In this document: positions 27,401 through 35,681 of the stretch, one piece after another
Layout: every line of letters starts with the position of its first letter
How positions within the stretch are numbered: position 1 is the stretch's first letter
Virus record (IMG/VR): IMGVR_UViG_3300006923_002342
Coordinates: 1 to 53,434 of that record
Strand: one strand, 5' to 3'
Source: a virus
DNA: 53,434 bases
Position numbers and translations under genes: made by a program
Notes under the pieces: model-generated
What the model was told of the DNA's origin: nothing
Databases searched by the model: none
Seen by the model: only the letters and a program-made list of their open reading frames with translations

Positions 27401-30400
27401 GGTCGAGCCCCGCAATAAGCCCACTATCAGCAAAAATTTGTTCTTCCCGGTTAAATGTGCCAGATCTTTTATTCGGAGATAGTGGTTCTGCGCCAGTAAT
27501 CCAACGCCATGATTCTGGATTTACGGCGGTACTAATTGAACTTTCTTTTGACCAAATTGTTTGTTTTTGGATGGGAGTTTTTCCAAAATACTCTCGAAAT
27601 AGCATTCCAATTGGAAGATTTTTCAAATAAGAAATGGACGAATCCCAATTAAACTTTCGCAAAGTTTGTTGAGATAATGCGCCATCTCCCAACAATTCTT
27701 TAACTTTTTCTGTTGGAATTGGTGTAGGTGCTTGAGTGGAGGTAAACAAACTATCATTTTTTAAAATGCGATTGGGATCATTTGGAAAAGCTGGTACATC
27801 ACATCCAGGAATCCAAGAAGGATCTTCGCTGGACTGATCTATTAACAAATAAGAATCCAACGAAGTATCTCCGATAGTTCCAATCATTTTAGTCAAGCGA
27901 TTTGATACTGCATAAACTTGATGACGAATAAAATAATCTAAAACTTTATCGAAATCATCCGTTTGGGATCGTGGTGGCCTTAATGAAGGTGCATTACGAT
28001 TATAGAGATCCAATGCTTCTTTGCGGAATTCATCAATAAATTCTTTTTGAGTTACGTCCTTTACAAGCAATTGTGAAATATAGTTAACAAGTAACCCATC
28101 CACCGTGTCGGGACTATTAAATCTAAAGTAATAAAAGATAAAAAGTGAACGTAACATCACTTCTAGCACATAAGTTCGAACAGTTAAAAGAACTGCCCCG
28201 CCGAGGTTGGCCTTTTCAAAAGGATTATCTTTGTTCGAACCCAAACCATCAATATTTGGAAAAGATGCATCTATACATTGAACAACTCCGTATTCATCTC
28301 TAATACGTTGTTTAATTACTTCAGTGTCTAGCAAGCTGGGATTAGGATCACAATTTGGATCTTGACCTGTTTTATTCATTGGCAATAAGTCCAAACCATT
28401 TAATTTTCCTAAATCTAATAAAGGAGATTTAGAAATCATTTTAGTAAAACTGCAATAAAAATCACGCCACAAACCATCATAAGTGCTATGAGGTGAAGTT
28501 GGGGAGCCATAATCTTTAGCATAAAGAAAGTTTTTTAATCCTTCTCTACCGCCTCGCGGGATTCCCACAATTCCTTGAGATAGATCAACATCAGCAACTG
28601 TTTCTCGCAGATCGTCCACAATCTTATATGAGCTTCTATATGTGGTAGCTCCGTGAGCCCAGGCTTTTTGATTCCAAGTGACAAATGCTTGCTCTTGAGG
28701 AATATGTTCAAGATTTGCATCATATGTCCAACTATTGAATTGTTGGGCGATGCAAACATAATCTTCTTGTTTTTTACTTTCCACATCCTGATAAATAATC
28801 AAAGGTGGTGTTACTACACTCCCGGCCATCGGTGCTTCAAGGGCTAACGTAATAGTCGTTGCATAACTATTAATAGGCCAGCCGCTACCACAATTTACAT
28901 CTATGCTGGCTGAATATGGAACAATGTAATCAATGTTGTAAGTGGACCCTGCCAATGCCCCAAACGCTTTAGCAATCATTTCGGTGGCATTGTCAGTTAA
29001 AGCACCTCCATGTGCGGCGGTTCCGGTGGTGGGTAATGGTGGTGTTGGTAATTGTGGAGATGGTGTAGAGTTTCCTAAAATTTTCTGGATTTCATTTCCC
29101 ACTCCTGCGGCATCGAAGACACTGTTCTTTATTTGAAAATTATATACATGATACGAGTCTCGCTGATCAGTTATGTCAAAAAGCTTTTCATCTGCACACA
29201 TAGATGCAAATGAATCTTGAAGACCAGGAGCAAATTTTGATTGGCCTTTTTCTTTTGTAGTAATGGGAATTGGAGAATAACCATATAATCGGGAATATTC
29301 AGCCATTCGCTGATCTGCTGGGGCTTGAGCATAATCTTGTGGCCGCTTTCTGCCGCCTATGGTAAGTCTATCTCCAGCGCCCGGTAAAATTTGTGCTTGT
29401 TCCCATGCAGCTTCTTGCTCTGCTGTTGGGGTCGTTTGGCCAGTTTGCATTTGGCCTGCGACCAAGCGATCTCTAACTTTAACAGGAGAACCCCAGTCCA
29501 AGCGGGCATCTCGATTATAATATTCTACATCGTCATTATCAGTTCCACCGATAGCGTTCTCTATTATCATCACTTCATCAGTTTCGCCATCTTCGCGATA
29601 AGAAACTAATGAGCGTCCTGGAACTGCGGCATCGCCAGGTAACGCTCCATAAGAATAGTTTAGTGAAGGATCTTTAACAAGCTTAGTCCATTCAGGGTTA
29701 AGTTCAAGCTTTGATGTGCCATTATCGTCAATAACAATTGTACGCGGCACTTCTCTTTCAATAAACGTATCTTTTGTCAAATTGGGTATAAACCCATCTA
29801 TATCCTGATTAAAAGTCATTGTCAAGGTATCATAAATCGTATCAAGGACTTGATTCATTAAAAAGGTCAAAGAGGGGTGATCTTTCTCAATTAAACCTTT
29901 CTTAACTTCAGGAATTAAGACTTCACCCGTTTTCCTCGAAATAATTTCTTTTGAATTAATCGGATTGGGCATTGTCATTTCTTTCGGGACAATAATACCA
30001 GCAGGATCTCGATAAATAACTGTGCAGTAGATTTCTGGTACTGCATGTTTAAGAGGGTTTCCCTGCTCCAACATGGTTGACAGTTCCTCTAGTCGCTGAT
30101 CGCGGCGGGCGTTGGATTTTAAAATTTGATCATCAATTTGAGCAGAAGACAGACCCTTGTCATTTAATAATTTTGTGCGTACAGCAATATCGTCGGTGTC
30201 TTGTAAGCATTTTGCCGATTCAGGCATCGCATCAGTAATGTTTTTTATTTGTTCTAAAACTGGTGTGGTTCCTATCAGTTTGCCCAAGTCTTCCCATAAT
30301 CTTCTAATCTGTTTTGGCAGAGATGAGGGATCACCATCACCTTGCATTAGGCGTTTTAAATTAGGATAATTATCAAGTAATGCAGTAAGTCCATACGTCG

Positions 30401-32243
30401 CGTCTCGACCAACCGGACAGCCCAATAAAAGATTGCCAGTTTCGCCAGGGGTTAAGATTGTTGATGATGCTCGAATATAGCTCGTAAAATCAGTTTTAGC
30501 ATTTTCAATCTTTTGTTCTATTTCCTGTTTTGTAAGAGCTTTTGTTTTTTGATACCCCAAAGCTTCACCCAAATCTTCGTCAATATGGTTGGCCAGTAGA
30601 AATGGATTTTTTGCATGTTGTTTTCCTTCAGCTATAACTTCAGCTGCAATCTCATCTGCGCCTGTGCCTTCGTAAATCCCGGAGCTTATATCCGAAACAG
30701 TTCCTACAATTAAGCCAGGTAATAAAGAATCCGCCACATTCAATCCACCAAAATTCATAGCATCATTTCGATTGGCGCGGCCTTCATTGGCTAGGGCGCA
30801 CTCTTTACAAGCATCTAGCAATTGTCGGATTAATTCAACAAGCATTTGAATTAAAACGTTTACGACCGCATCTAAAATTCCATTCAAGATCTGTAGTCCC
30901 AGATCTCTCATATAATCTACAACAGGGAAATCGTCTGGAACGGAAATCGTGGGAAGTTGCTTTTGTAAAAGAACTGAAACATTATCAAAAAAGGAATCCG
31001 TCTGACTCAACAAGGCTCTTGCTTTGTCCAAAAATTCAAAGCCTCGGAAACCCATGCACTCCATAGCGCCAGCTATCAAGCTTTGAAGTGGAATTTTGTT
31101 TAAAAGCCGTTTCCACACTCCATCACCAATGTAGTCGGTAGGGTTTGTACCTAAAATCGAAGTGCCCATTTCCAGATACTCACTAATAGAATCTAAGCTA
31201 CTGATTACATGATCTCCGACGAAATTAGCCGATGAATCTAGTTTATCTTGTAATTCTTCTCGCTGCTCTGGTGTGTTTTTAAGGGCTAAGAAATCATCTA
31301 AATCTAGAGATGTATAGTGCGCCGAAACACGCGCCTTATACTCCTCCCACGCATTGGCTTTGGTTTTGCTTTTACGGGGGGCTTCAGACATTTCATATGA
31401 GGGAGGATTTAAAACAAATTTATCAAAGAATTGTTGCATTGGCATTTTTTCATTTTTGAAATAAATTTGATGTATTTCTTCAAAATTAGTCAAAAAGTTA
31501 ACTGTTCTTTGGTTTGTTGCTACTGGTGATTTTACAAATTTGTTAAAACCTTTGAACAGGGTTTTGAATCCACTGCCGTCATTTATCTGTGCATATAAGA
31601 ATTTATATTGAGAGTCGATTCCAAACACAATCAAATCTGAACGTGAATTAGAAAACATATGGCCATTTGCTTTCATTAAGGCTGACAAAACATTAATAAA
31701 ATTAGAAAGATTATTAACCTCATATATTAAATCCAGCCCTTGAACTTTACCCTTAAATTTTCGGATACTAGCAGTATATCGATTTAAAAGTTCTAACACT
31801 CCATTGAACTTCTTTTCTATTCCAAAAGTATTAAAATAAATCTCAGCAGATGGTGTTGGGAGTGTCTTTGGTTCGGGTGCGGCTGTCAATTCTTGATCAA
31901 TAACAATTGAAGGAATTGAAACTAAAACTTTAATAGGGGATAAAGGGCGTTCTGATAAAAACCAATCTTCTGCAAACGCAGTATCCATTCGAGAGTTGTT
32001 TGCATCATCCTCTCTTTCATAAAAATGCAAAAGAGTTTCAAACCCGGTTGGAATGGCATTTTCTTTTATATCTTCCAACCTGTCATCACTACCATCAGTT
32101 GTAGTATCATTAGTGGTAACAGTAATAGAATATCTATCTGGCAAATCACCTTCCGCTTTTTGAAAAAAACCAATGGCATCTTTTTGTTTCGTCCAATCAA
32201 GCTTGATTAGCGGTTTAATATCTTTTGTTGTATCAATGGGCAT
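24495..32243 (-). CDS. Giant baseplate or tail-associated protein, 2582 aa
   Basis: No named family is recognised. The gene spans 7.7 kb between a spike-like gene and gp25, which places it in the baseplate assembly module. The protein has at least two hydrophobic or amphipathic helical regions: residues about 448-480 (LNGILDAVVNVLIQMLVELI) and a C-terminal stretch about 2430-2460 (LAQQLIMMIAKTAVLIFKGF). A strongly hydrophobic, Trp- and Pro-rich segment follows at about 2498-2530. These are unusual for a soluble baseplate protein and suggest a part that meets the host membrane or packs in the tail hub. A T4-type late promoter sequence lies 26 bases upstream of the ATG. The gene starts two bases after the previous stop. 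The function is inferred from position only. Confidence 0.75.
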   Translation of the reverse strand: MPIDTTKDIKPLIKLDWTKQKDAIGFFQKAEGDLPDRYSITVTTNDTTTDGSDDRLEDIKENAIPTGFETLLHFYEREDDANNSRMDTAFAEDWFLSERPLSPIKVLVSIPSIVIDQELTAAPEPKTLPTPSAEIYFNTFGIEKKFNGVLELLNRYTASIRKFKGKVQGLDLIYEVNNLSNFINVLSALMKANGHMFSNSRSDLIVFGIDSQYKFLYAQINDGSGFKTLFKGFNKFVKSPVATNQRTVNFLTNFEEIHQIYFKNEKMPMQQFFDKFVLNPPSYEMSEAPRKSKTKANAWEEYKARVSAHYTSLDLDDFLALKNTPEQREELQDKLDSSANFVGDHVISSLDSISEYLEMGTSILGTNPTDYIGDGVWKRLLNKIPLQSLIAGAMECMGFRGFEFLDKARALLSQTDSFFDNVSVLLQKQLPTISVPDDFPVVDYMRDLGLQILNGILDAVVNVLIQMLVELIRQLLDACKECALANEGRANRNDAMNFGGLNVADSLLPGLIVGTVSDISSGIYEGTGADEIAAEVIAEGKQHAKNPFLLANHIDEDLGEALGYQKTKALTKQEIEQKIENAKTDFTSYIRASSTILTPGETGNLLLGCPVGRDATYGLTALLDNYPNLKRLMQGDGDPSSLPKQIRRLWEDLGKLIGTTPVLEQIKNITDAMPESAKCLQDTDDIAVRTKLLNDKGLSSAQIDDQILKSNARRDQRLEELSTMLEQGNPLKHAVPEIYCTVIYRDPAGIIVPKEMTMPNPINSKEIISRKTGEVLIPEVKKGLIEKDHPSLTFLMNQVLDTIYDTLTMTFNQDIDGFIPNLTKDTFIEREVPRTIVIDDNGTSKLELNPEWTKLVKDPSLNYSYGALPGDAAVPGRSLVSYREDGETDEVMIIENAIGGTDNDDVEYYNRDARLDWGSPVKVRDRLVAGQMQTGQTTPTAEQEAAWEQAQILPGAGDRLTIGGRKRPQDYAQAPADQRMAEYSRLYGYSPIPITTKEKGQSKFAPGLQDSFASMCADEKLFDITDQRDSYHVYNFQIKNSVFDAAGVGNEIQKILGNSTPSPQLPTPPLPTTGTAAHGGALTDNATEMIAKAFGALAGSTYNIDYIVPYSASIDVNCGSGWPINSYATTITLALEAPMAGSVVTPPLIIYQDVESKKQEDYVCIAQQFNSWTYDANLEHIPQEQAFVTWNQKAWAHGATTYRSSYKIVDDLRETVADVDLSQGIVGIPRGGREGLKNFLYAKDYGSPTSPHSTYDGLWRDFYCSFTKMISKSPLLDLGKLNGLDLLPMNKTGQDPNCDPNPSLLDTEVIKQRIRDEYGVVQCIDASFPNIDGLGSNKDNPFEKANLGGAVLLTVRTYVLEVMLRSLFIFYYFRFNSPDTVDGLLVNYISQLLVKDVTQKEFIDEFRKEALDLYNRNAPSLRPPRSQTDDFDKVLDYFIRHQVYAVSNRLTKMIGTIGDTSLDSYLLIDQSSEDPSWIPGCDVPAFPNDPNRILKNDSLFTSTQAPTPIPTEKVKELLGDGALSQQTLRKFNWDSSISYLKNLPIGMLFREYFGKTPIQKQTIWSKESSISTAVNPESWRWITGAEPLSPNKRSGTFNREEQIFADSGLIAGLDLTTAGRNTILGLDAPQNEPTLYNYGVSDSEKKVMSVLLKMLASGTSINARGPLVANYSPNTGDRPGKLFSDSTAAFTSRKSFKFKYNYVWDRHNWGGSGIEPPAWITGKGLINPPFGPYSVYRGARQPTDSRRSSDNGSSKNQTYYQGYWYPRALQSPLADTHEAKIRQYRSSTNASWSHSWEQDPAPDFNNRFEFEAQFLRWITIDGVEVGPWRGTPFPNGKIGWKLIDPTWGYDVGGQRMPSRRSWTDTINRSNTPFDSQTHAALSGDGLTVGADSRQPSFYGLSAASNPNTNPYSYRLFQRASNLLGEGMPYVSLLDFDILTIIELLKWEKTQAPGGVVFKYQEWIDELEEAVDDFKKAFTERKELSTNLLKSIQENGVGREPTPPEANPGKSFENGNFIKEYYLRVEEQAYQGVPLHEIDNFTPGEHNPKFIPAGSIYVLPVRKAKWSNSNYVDRGSRTEFLKGVVNINEFQDYIDERFTSGGKVPLSISALLSNDCRPQPITKALVTDLDDFQACGEAMEKDLGVNLVADRDELVLGDFFQSVYLGVRISYVTPMEQAASTNNIFTHTAPMHTSDSQCSRNHAIDPILNMYETEAAAGFGSLPPFDNIAQTTAATPKSSLYQKAFFVPNGNNWAHVVPMVCSEVEIDPLTLMSDIANTGNRYTKADSDGTPDAIDIGFFEQQFIQNYRSALIPQLTNSPEYKSLFRYLFPVDRMLSLNQIYSSEYLRSYKGVTEAFDPTKIRLKDIFITLLNSGNYQTAGCSTPSSLDLQLLSLNGIPWAGLAQQLIMMIAKTAVLIFKGFVEAYDINIAVSKMIRDSIHLVNQLIAQGQVMANTTQQFGSAFGNLLDGPQACKDSTPTDPPDEWFEPIDENFIPEPQIMWISMALLPITLLPMFWPGLPITPFGLAYWGMDWRPEPMWLNSMPPSDWLDKLFNKEVKYANSIAGSPEACNIIDGLAPPSSDI

Positions 32244-32245
32244 AA

Positions 32246-33247
32246 CTAATTTACGTGGTTTGACCTACTATTTATATACCTGTCTCCCAATTCATTTAAA
32301 TAAGTTAATTGAAAAGTTCTTAAATTTGCCTTAAACATCCCACACGATCTTTTAGTCTGACTAAGATAATCCAACATAGTTTTACAACCTGCTGATTGTA
32401 CTGTGGGAGAAGTGGTTGTCATTTTGCCAAAAAACGGCGAATGGTGAAAGTGATTTGTTACTGCCTGATTAAAAGAAGATTGAATCATCAAAAGAGAATC
32501 AACAATACCTGCCAAACTATCGACATGATCAACAAGTCGTATCAAAGCATCTTTAAGATTGGTCCCCTTTACCACTGGTTGAAGATCGGAATCGTCATTT
32601 CCAGCAATAATATCAATGCCAGCAACACTACGGACTGTTCCTCCCTGTGAATTGTTAGTCTCGCCGCCAGTTACCAATTTGATCCCTTCGCGGGCAATAA
32701 TTCTTATTCCATCAGCCTTCAAAGCAATACCAGACCGAGGCTCGGGCACCCAAACAGAAGGTGTTGGAATATTGGGATTATCAACAATAGCAAATTCGTC
32801 AGCATTGACGCCAATTGGCGATCCGATGCTGCCATTGGCTAAATCGAAATTAGCATCAATATCTGTTTTTTGGCTAATATAGATTCTGGCAGCATCTTTT
32901 TTAAAATCTGGATCTGTCCAGACACGCTGATCGTTCGCTGTATACTCAATCACATTTGCCGCCATTCGGCCAACGACGATATCAATTGCTGCTGCTTGAG
33001 TATCGCCGCGACCACCATATCCAGTCAGAAGGCTTCCCGGACGATCCCTTCCCAATACAATCCAAGCATTATTATCATTTTTAATAATTTTTTCAGTTGT
33101 TGTTTGGATAAAGCCTGGTACTGGTTCCAGGAGTGGATCACCAGCAATACCTTTAATATATTTGGTATCTTTTTTGCTTTTCTTGTTGGAAGCTTTTTTT
33201 GCCTCTTTACTTAAGCCTGCATTTGTATTTGCTTTTTTAAAAGTCAT
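32246..33247 (-). CDS. Putative baseplate central spike-like protein, 333 aa
   Basis: Probably a beta-rich spike or hub-tip protein. Residues about 170-195 (SGIALKADGIRIIAREGIKL) have the short alternating strands seen in gp5/VgrG-type beta-prism spikes. A following segment (GGTVRSVAGIDIIAGND) repeats that pattern. Near residue 270 is NHFHHSPFF, a His-x-His of the kind that binds a metal ion at the tip of phage spikes, followed by TTTSPTV. The N-terminus is lysine-rich (KKASNKKSKKDTKY). The C-terminal 50 residues look helical. Neighbours are a possible hub protein upstream and the 2582-residue gene downstream, with gaps of only two bases. An alternative is another beta-rich baseplate component. 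Confidence 0.55.
   Translation of the reverse strand: MTFKKANTNAGLSKEAKKASNKKSKKDTKYIKGIAGDPLLEPVPGFIQTTTEKIIKNDNNAWIVLGRDRPGSLLTGYGGRGDTQAAAIDIVVGRMAANVIEYTANDQRVWTDPDFKKDAARIYISQKTDIDANFDLANGSIGSPIGVNADEFAIVDNPNIPTPSVWVPEPRSGIALKADGIRIIAREGIKLVTGGETNNSQGGTVRSVAGIDIIAGNDDSDLQPVVKGTNLKDALIRLVDHVDSLAGIVDSLLMIQSSFNQAVTNHFHHSPFFGKMTTTSPTVQSAGCKTMLDYLSQTKRSCGMFKANLRTFQLTYLNELGDRYINSRSNHVN
32269..32276 (-). promoter_or_regulatory. Candidate T4-type late promoter (TATAAATA)
   Basis: The minus strand reads TATATAAATAGTAGG, with TATAAATA at 32276-32269. T4-like late promoters consist of this single box recognised by gp55. It lies 26 bases upstream of the 2582-residue gene start and inside the last codons of the spike-like gene, so the leader would be about 15-20 bases. 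A gp55-like gene is present 2 kb upstream. The box is all A/T and also occurs by chance within genes, so position is the main support. Confidence 0.45.
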
Positions 33248-33249
33248 TA

Positions 33250-33882
33250 TTATATCTCATCTTCTCTCCGGGTTGTGCGTGACGGCGGGGATGATGTGGC
33301 TGGGGGAGCGGCGGGGACATCTTTTTTACGTTTATTCTTATCCTTAAAGCTGCTAGAAGCAGATTCAAAGGTTGGGGCTGCGCCTTTTGCAAACTTACCT
33401 AAATAAAGGCCCACTTTATTAGTAAATCCCCAAGCCCAAGGATGAATAACTTGAACAATGTCACCTGCCTTTGGAATATCTTTATCCAATCCTAGATTCT
33501 GAGCTTCGAAAATAAAATGTTCGTAGATAAGACTATCTTCATCTCCCGGATTTAAAAAATTTCTTGGAACAGAGAGAGCAGCATCAAAGCTTGTATGAAC
33601 CCACATTTTTAAACAACTTGTGGATTCTGTCTCGGAAACCATATTGGCTCTATCACGAGGGCCGCCAGGAGTTAATTTTCCATTTTTTGTGACCTTTAAT
33701 ACAATGCCCGGTATGGGGCGCGTGACTTGTTCTCCGGTACTGTCGTAGCTTCTCTTAACAAGAACTGCCCAACGGTCAACAAAGTTATCTTCAGGGGCCA
33801 AGAATGAAGAAGGGAACTGTTCGCCATTTTCAGGGAAAATATTATAATTTCCATTAAGAATCTTTTTTGTTTTTTTTGACAT
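33250..33882 (-). CDS. Hypothetical baseplate-module protein, possible OB-fold, 210 aa
   Basis: Not recognised with certainty. The central part alternates beta strands (WAVLVKRSYDST, PIPGIVLKVTKNGKL) and ends with IPKAGDIVQVIHPWAWG then GLYLGKF. This could be a small barrel such as the OB domain that precedes phage spikes. The last 40 residues or so are Lys, Ala, Pro, Ser and Arg-rich and probably disordered. It lies directly before the spike-like gene with a two-base gap, so the two may form a split hub-spike unit, by analogy with gp5. The ATG is preceded by GGGGG at suitable distance and overlaps the previous gene by 29 bases. The functional suggestion is inference. Confidence 0.5.
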   Translation of the reverse strand: MSKKTKKILNGNYNIFPENGEQFPSSFLAPEDNFVDRWAVLVKRSYDSTGEQVTRPIPGIVLKVTKNGKLTPGGPRDRANMVSETESTSCLKMWVHTSFDAALSVPRNFLNPGDEDSLIYEHFIFEAQNLGLDKDIPKAGDIVQVIHPWAWGFTNKVGLYLGKFAKGAAPTFESASSSFKDKNKRKKDVPAAPPATSSPPSRTTRREDEI

Positions 33883-34180
33883 CGTTCACCCCCTCATTTA
33901 ATTGGTCAAATATATCGTCTCTCTCAGATTGAGATAAATCCATACTTGCTTTCTCGCCTTTCTTTTGAAGGGTTGCGATCTTAACTAATTGTTCATTAGA
34001 TCGTTGAAGGGTTTCCACATATTTTGCTGCGATCAAGCCAACCTCCTTGTGACGATGTTCATCAGAGGAAAGGTACTTAACCAGGTCTTTGAGCAGCTCT
34101 TTTGTTTGATCACGATCTGCCCGAATATTATCGATGGCTTCTTCGGCTAGGGTTTCAAAATCTTTCTTTACTCGTTCCAT
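33854..34180 (-). CDS. Small helical protein of unknown function, 108 aa
   Basis: A short, highly charged and almost entirely helical protein. The central stretch (HKEVGLIAAKYVETLQRSNE, then QLVKIATLQKK) has heptad-like spacing and may form a coiled coil. The C-terminus is lysine and aspartate-rich. It resembles the oligomerising core of small terminase subunits in size and charge, but no motif proves this and no large terminase lies in the window. It overlaps the late sigma factor gene by 13 bases and the following gene by 29 bases. The ribosome site is weak (AAGAAAAA). Confidence 0.55.
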   Translation of the reverse strand: MERVKKDFETLAEEAIDNIRADRDQTKELLKDLVKYLSSDEHRHKEVGLIAAKYVETLQRSNEQLVKIATLQKKGEKASMDLSQSERDDIFDQLNEGVNDVKKNKKDS

Positions 34181-34854
34181 TTTTTCTTAAAAATCGCATA
34201 CTCAAACCTAAACTTGTTTAAACTGTTCAAAACCTGTTTGGTGTTGAGATTTGTAATTTCCCTTATGTACAAGTAAATAGCTTTTTTATTAAAAATTTCG
34301 ATAGTCTCTGAGTCAGTAAAGAGGATTTTGATGGCTTCTAGTATTTTTCTTTCATTTTCTTTAAGATTTTGCTTTTCCCACTTCCTAATCTCAACCCACA
34401 AATGCTCCATATATTCTTTCTTTTCTCTGTCTTTATCATAAGTATTATAAATCGCAAGCTTGTCCATTTCAATTCTTTTGGAAATCTCGTCATACCCTGC
34501 TTCGCGGCGTAATTGAATTGCAGTTTTTTTGACTTTCGCGATAAACCAGTTTTTTGTTATAACACTAAAATAAGAAAAAGCTTTGGAACCTTTAGATGGA
34601 TCAAAATTACTCAAAATGGTAACAAGATGCATTTCACATTCATCTTTTAAACTATCAACGTTGGGGAGATTGGTAAATTTATAAGTAAAGACGATTTTGT
34701 TAATCATCTCCTTAAACACGGGTTGAATTATATTCTTGTAAAGCTCGTTCCGATGATGGTTGTCTTCAGAGTTGGTGTATTCAACAATTGCGTCTTCGTG
34801 AAATTGCGTGAAATATTGATTTTTTTTCTTACGCTTGCGCTTCTTCTTGATCAT
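34168..34854 (-). CDS. 55: Late-transcription sigma factor, T4 gp55-like, 228 aa
   Basis: Likely a divergent sigma factor that directs host RNA polymerase to phage late promoters. Residues 84-110 contain FDPSKGSKAFSYFSVITKNW followed by FIAKVKK, which matches the core of gp55 and of sigma region 2, where T4 gp55 has a FDETKYKNPHAYITQ segment. Residues 40-70 (FKEMINKIVFTYKFTNLP) fit the preceding helix. The N-terminus is very basic (KKKRKRKKK). T4 gp55 is 185 residues; the extra length lies at the C-terminus. An AGGA ribosome site sits six bases before the ATG. A TATAAATA late-promoter sequence occurs downstream before the 2582-residue gene, as expected for such a factor. The start overlaps the membrane protein gene by 26 bases. 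Confidence 0.85.
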   Translation of the reverse strand: MIKKKRKRKKKNQYFTQFHEDAIVEYTNSEDNHHRNELYKNIIQPVFKEMINKIVFTYKFTNLPNVDSLKDECEMHLVTILSNFDPSKGSKAFSYFSVITKNWFIAKVKKTAIQLRREAGYDEISKRIEMDKLAIYNTYDKDREKKEYMEHLWVEIRKWEKQNLKENERKILEAIKILFTDSETIEIFNKKAIYLYIREITNLNTKQVLNSLNKFRFEYAIFKKKWNE

Positions 34855-35191
34855 ATTGTTCCTGTAGTTCTAATGTGGCGGCTTCGAGTTGTTCTAGTAA
34901 ATCTGGTTGTGTGAAGGAATAAATATCTTCATACTTTACCATAAATTCACTCAATGCTTTTGAGTGTTCAAGTAACCCAGTCAATGTCTCATCACCATAG
35001 AATGTTGGCATTTCGTAGACTGTTTTTAAATGCTCTTGAAACGAATCAAGACGAGTAAAAATTTCAGATAGTTCTTCAGAAATAACGAATACCTTGACGA
35101 TGTTCGTCCTGATATATGAAACCAGCACCATGTTAACTAAGATTGAAACAACTAAGAGTAAGCACCCTAATATAAACCATTCATTTATCAT
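34829..35191 (-). CDS. Small membrane-anchored protein with helical cytoplasmic part, 120 aa
   Basis: Residues about 5-27 (WFILGCLLLVVSILVNMVLV) form one clear transmembrane segment, with no cleavable signal peptide visible. The remainder is acidic and helical (ELSEIFTRLDSFQEHLKTVY) and ends in EEAQA. It lies between a zinc-ribbon protein and the late sigma factor, overlapping both (11 and 26 bases). No family is recognised. The tight coupling to the sigma factor may mean co-expression rather than a shared role. Confidence 0.65.
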   Translation of the reverse strand: MINEWFILGCLLLVVSILVNMVLVSYIRTNIVKVFVISEELSEIFTRLDSFQEHLKTVYEMPTFYGDETLTGLLEHSKALSEFMVKYEDIYSFTQPDLLEQLEAATLELQEQYDQEEAQA

Positions 35192-35453
35192 CTTTATAGT
35201 CTCTTTGAGATAATTTATCTCTTTCCTCTTTTAAATCCCTTGTTGCTTCTTCTATTGCGGCCTTCACTAAGGTTCCGGGCTTTGATTTTCCTTCTAAATT
35301 AGTGATTTTTTTGTTTAAAAAAATAGCAGAGGGTCGTCGTACTAGTGAATTGGTATGGCTACAAATTTGACAATTTTCCAAGGTTTTTCCTAGCGAATGA
35401 CGTGCTTCAAATTCTTCTTCACACTCTTTGCAATAGTAGACATATTTTGGCAT
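35181..35453 (-). CDS. FmdB-like zinc-ribbon protein, 90 aa
   Basis: The N-terminal 40 residues carry four cysteines as two CxxC pairs (C8, C11, C28, C31; YYCKECEEEF and ENCQICSHT). This is the layout of the small FmdB-type zinc ribbon often found in bacterial and phage proteins of unclear regulatory role. The second half is lysine and glutamate-rich and helical (AAIEEATRDLKEERDKLSQR). It is adjacent to a 67-residue gene upstream without a gap and overlaps the membrane protein gene downstream. Its place in the block that also encodes the late sigma factor makes a role in transcription or protein contact possible, but this is inference. Confidence 0.7.
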   Translation of the reverse strand: MPKYVYYCKECEEEFEARHSLGKTLENCQICSHTNSLVRRPSAIFLNKKITNLEGKSKPGTLVKAAIEEATRDLKEERDKLSQRDYKDDK

Positions 35454-35657
35454 CTAGGCTTCTGGCTGAGTTTCTTCGGTTTCTGTTTCTTGTTCAAGTT
35501 TTTGTGGTTCGATAATGGGTGGATTTTCTACGATTAAACCTTCCGAAGTTGCGGTCATCTCGAACTCTTGTAAGATGGATGTGATATCCAACTGTTCCAT
35601 AATCCCTTTTTGAAGGGACATCATTATTGCGCCAATGGCTTGATTTGATAATTTCAT
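35454..35657 (-). CDS. Short hypothetical protein, 67 aa, first gene after a sigma70-type promoter
   Basis: A two-part protein. The first 35 residues or so are hydrophobic-helical (LSNQAIGAIMMSLQKGIMEQ), and the C-terminal 25 are Glu, Thr, Pro and Gln-rich (EQETETEETQPEA). The link has VENPPII. I recall similar short proteins near structural or regulatory genes of marine T4-like phages but cannot name a function. AAGGAG is well placed before the ATG. It is the first gene behind the strongest promoter sequence in the window and leads the zinc ribbon, membrane protein and sigma factor genes. Confidence 0.65.
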   Translation of the reverse strand: MKLSNQAIGAIMMSLQKGIMEQLDITSILQEFEMTATSEGLIVENPPIIEPQKLEQETETEETQPEA

Positions 35658-35681
35658 ATATTTTCTCCTTACTTATGCAAC

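Noticed and set aside
32870-33214. 114-residue plus-strand open frame opposite the spike-like gene
   Set aside because: It is Ile, Phe and Cys-rich as expected for the antisense of lysine-rich coding sequence, has no ribosome site, and the minus-strand gene is well supported by its neighbours.
33854-34180. Assignment as small terminase subunit
   Set aside because: Only size, charge and a possible coiled coil agree. No large terminase is nearby and no diagnostic motif is visible, so it is left as unknown.
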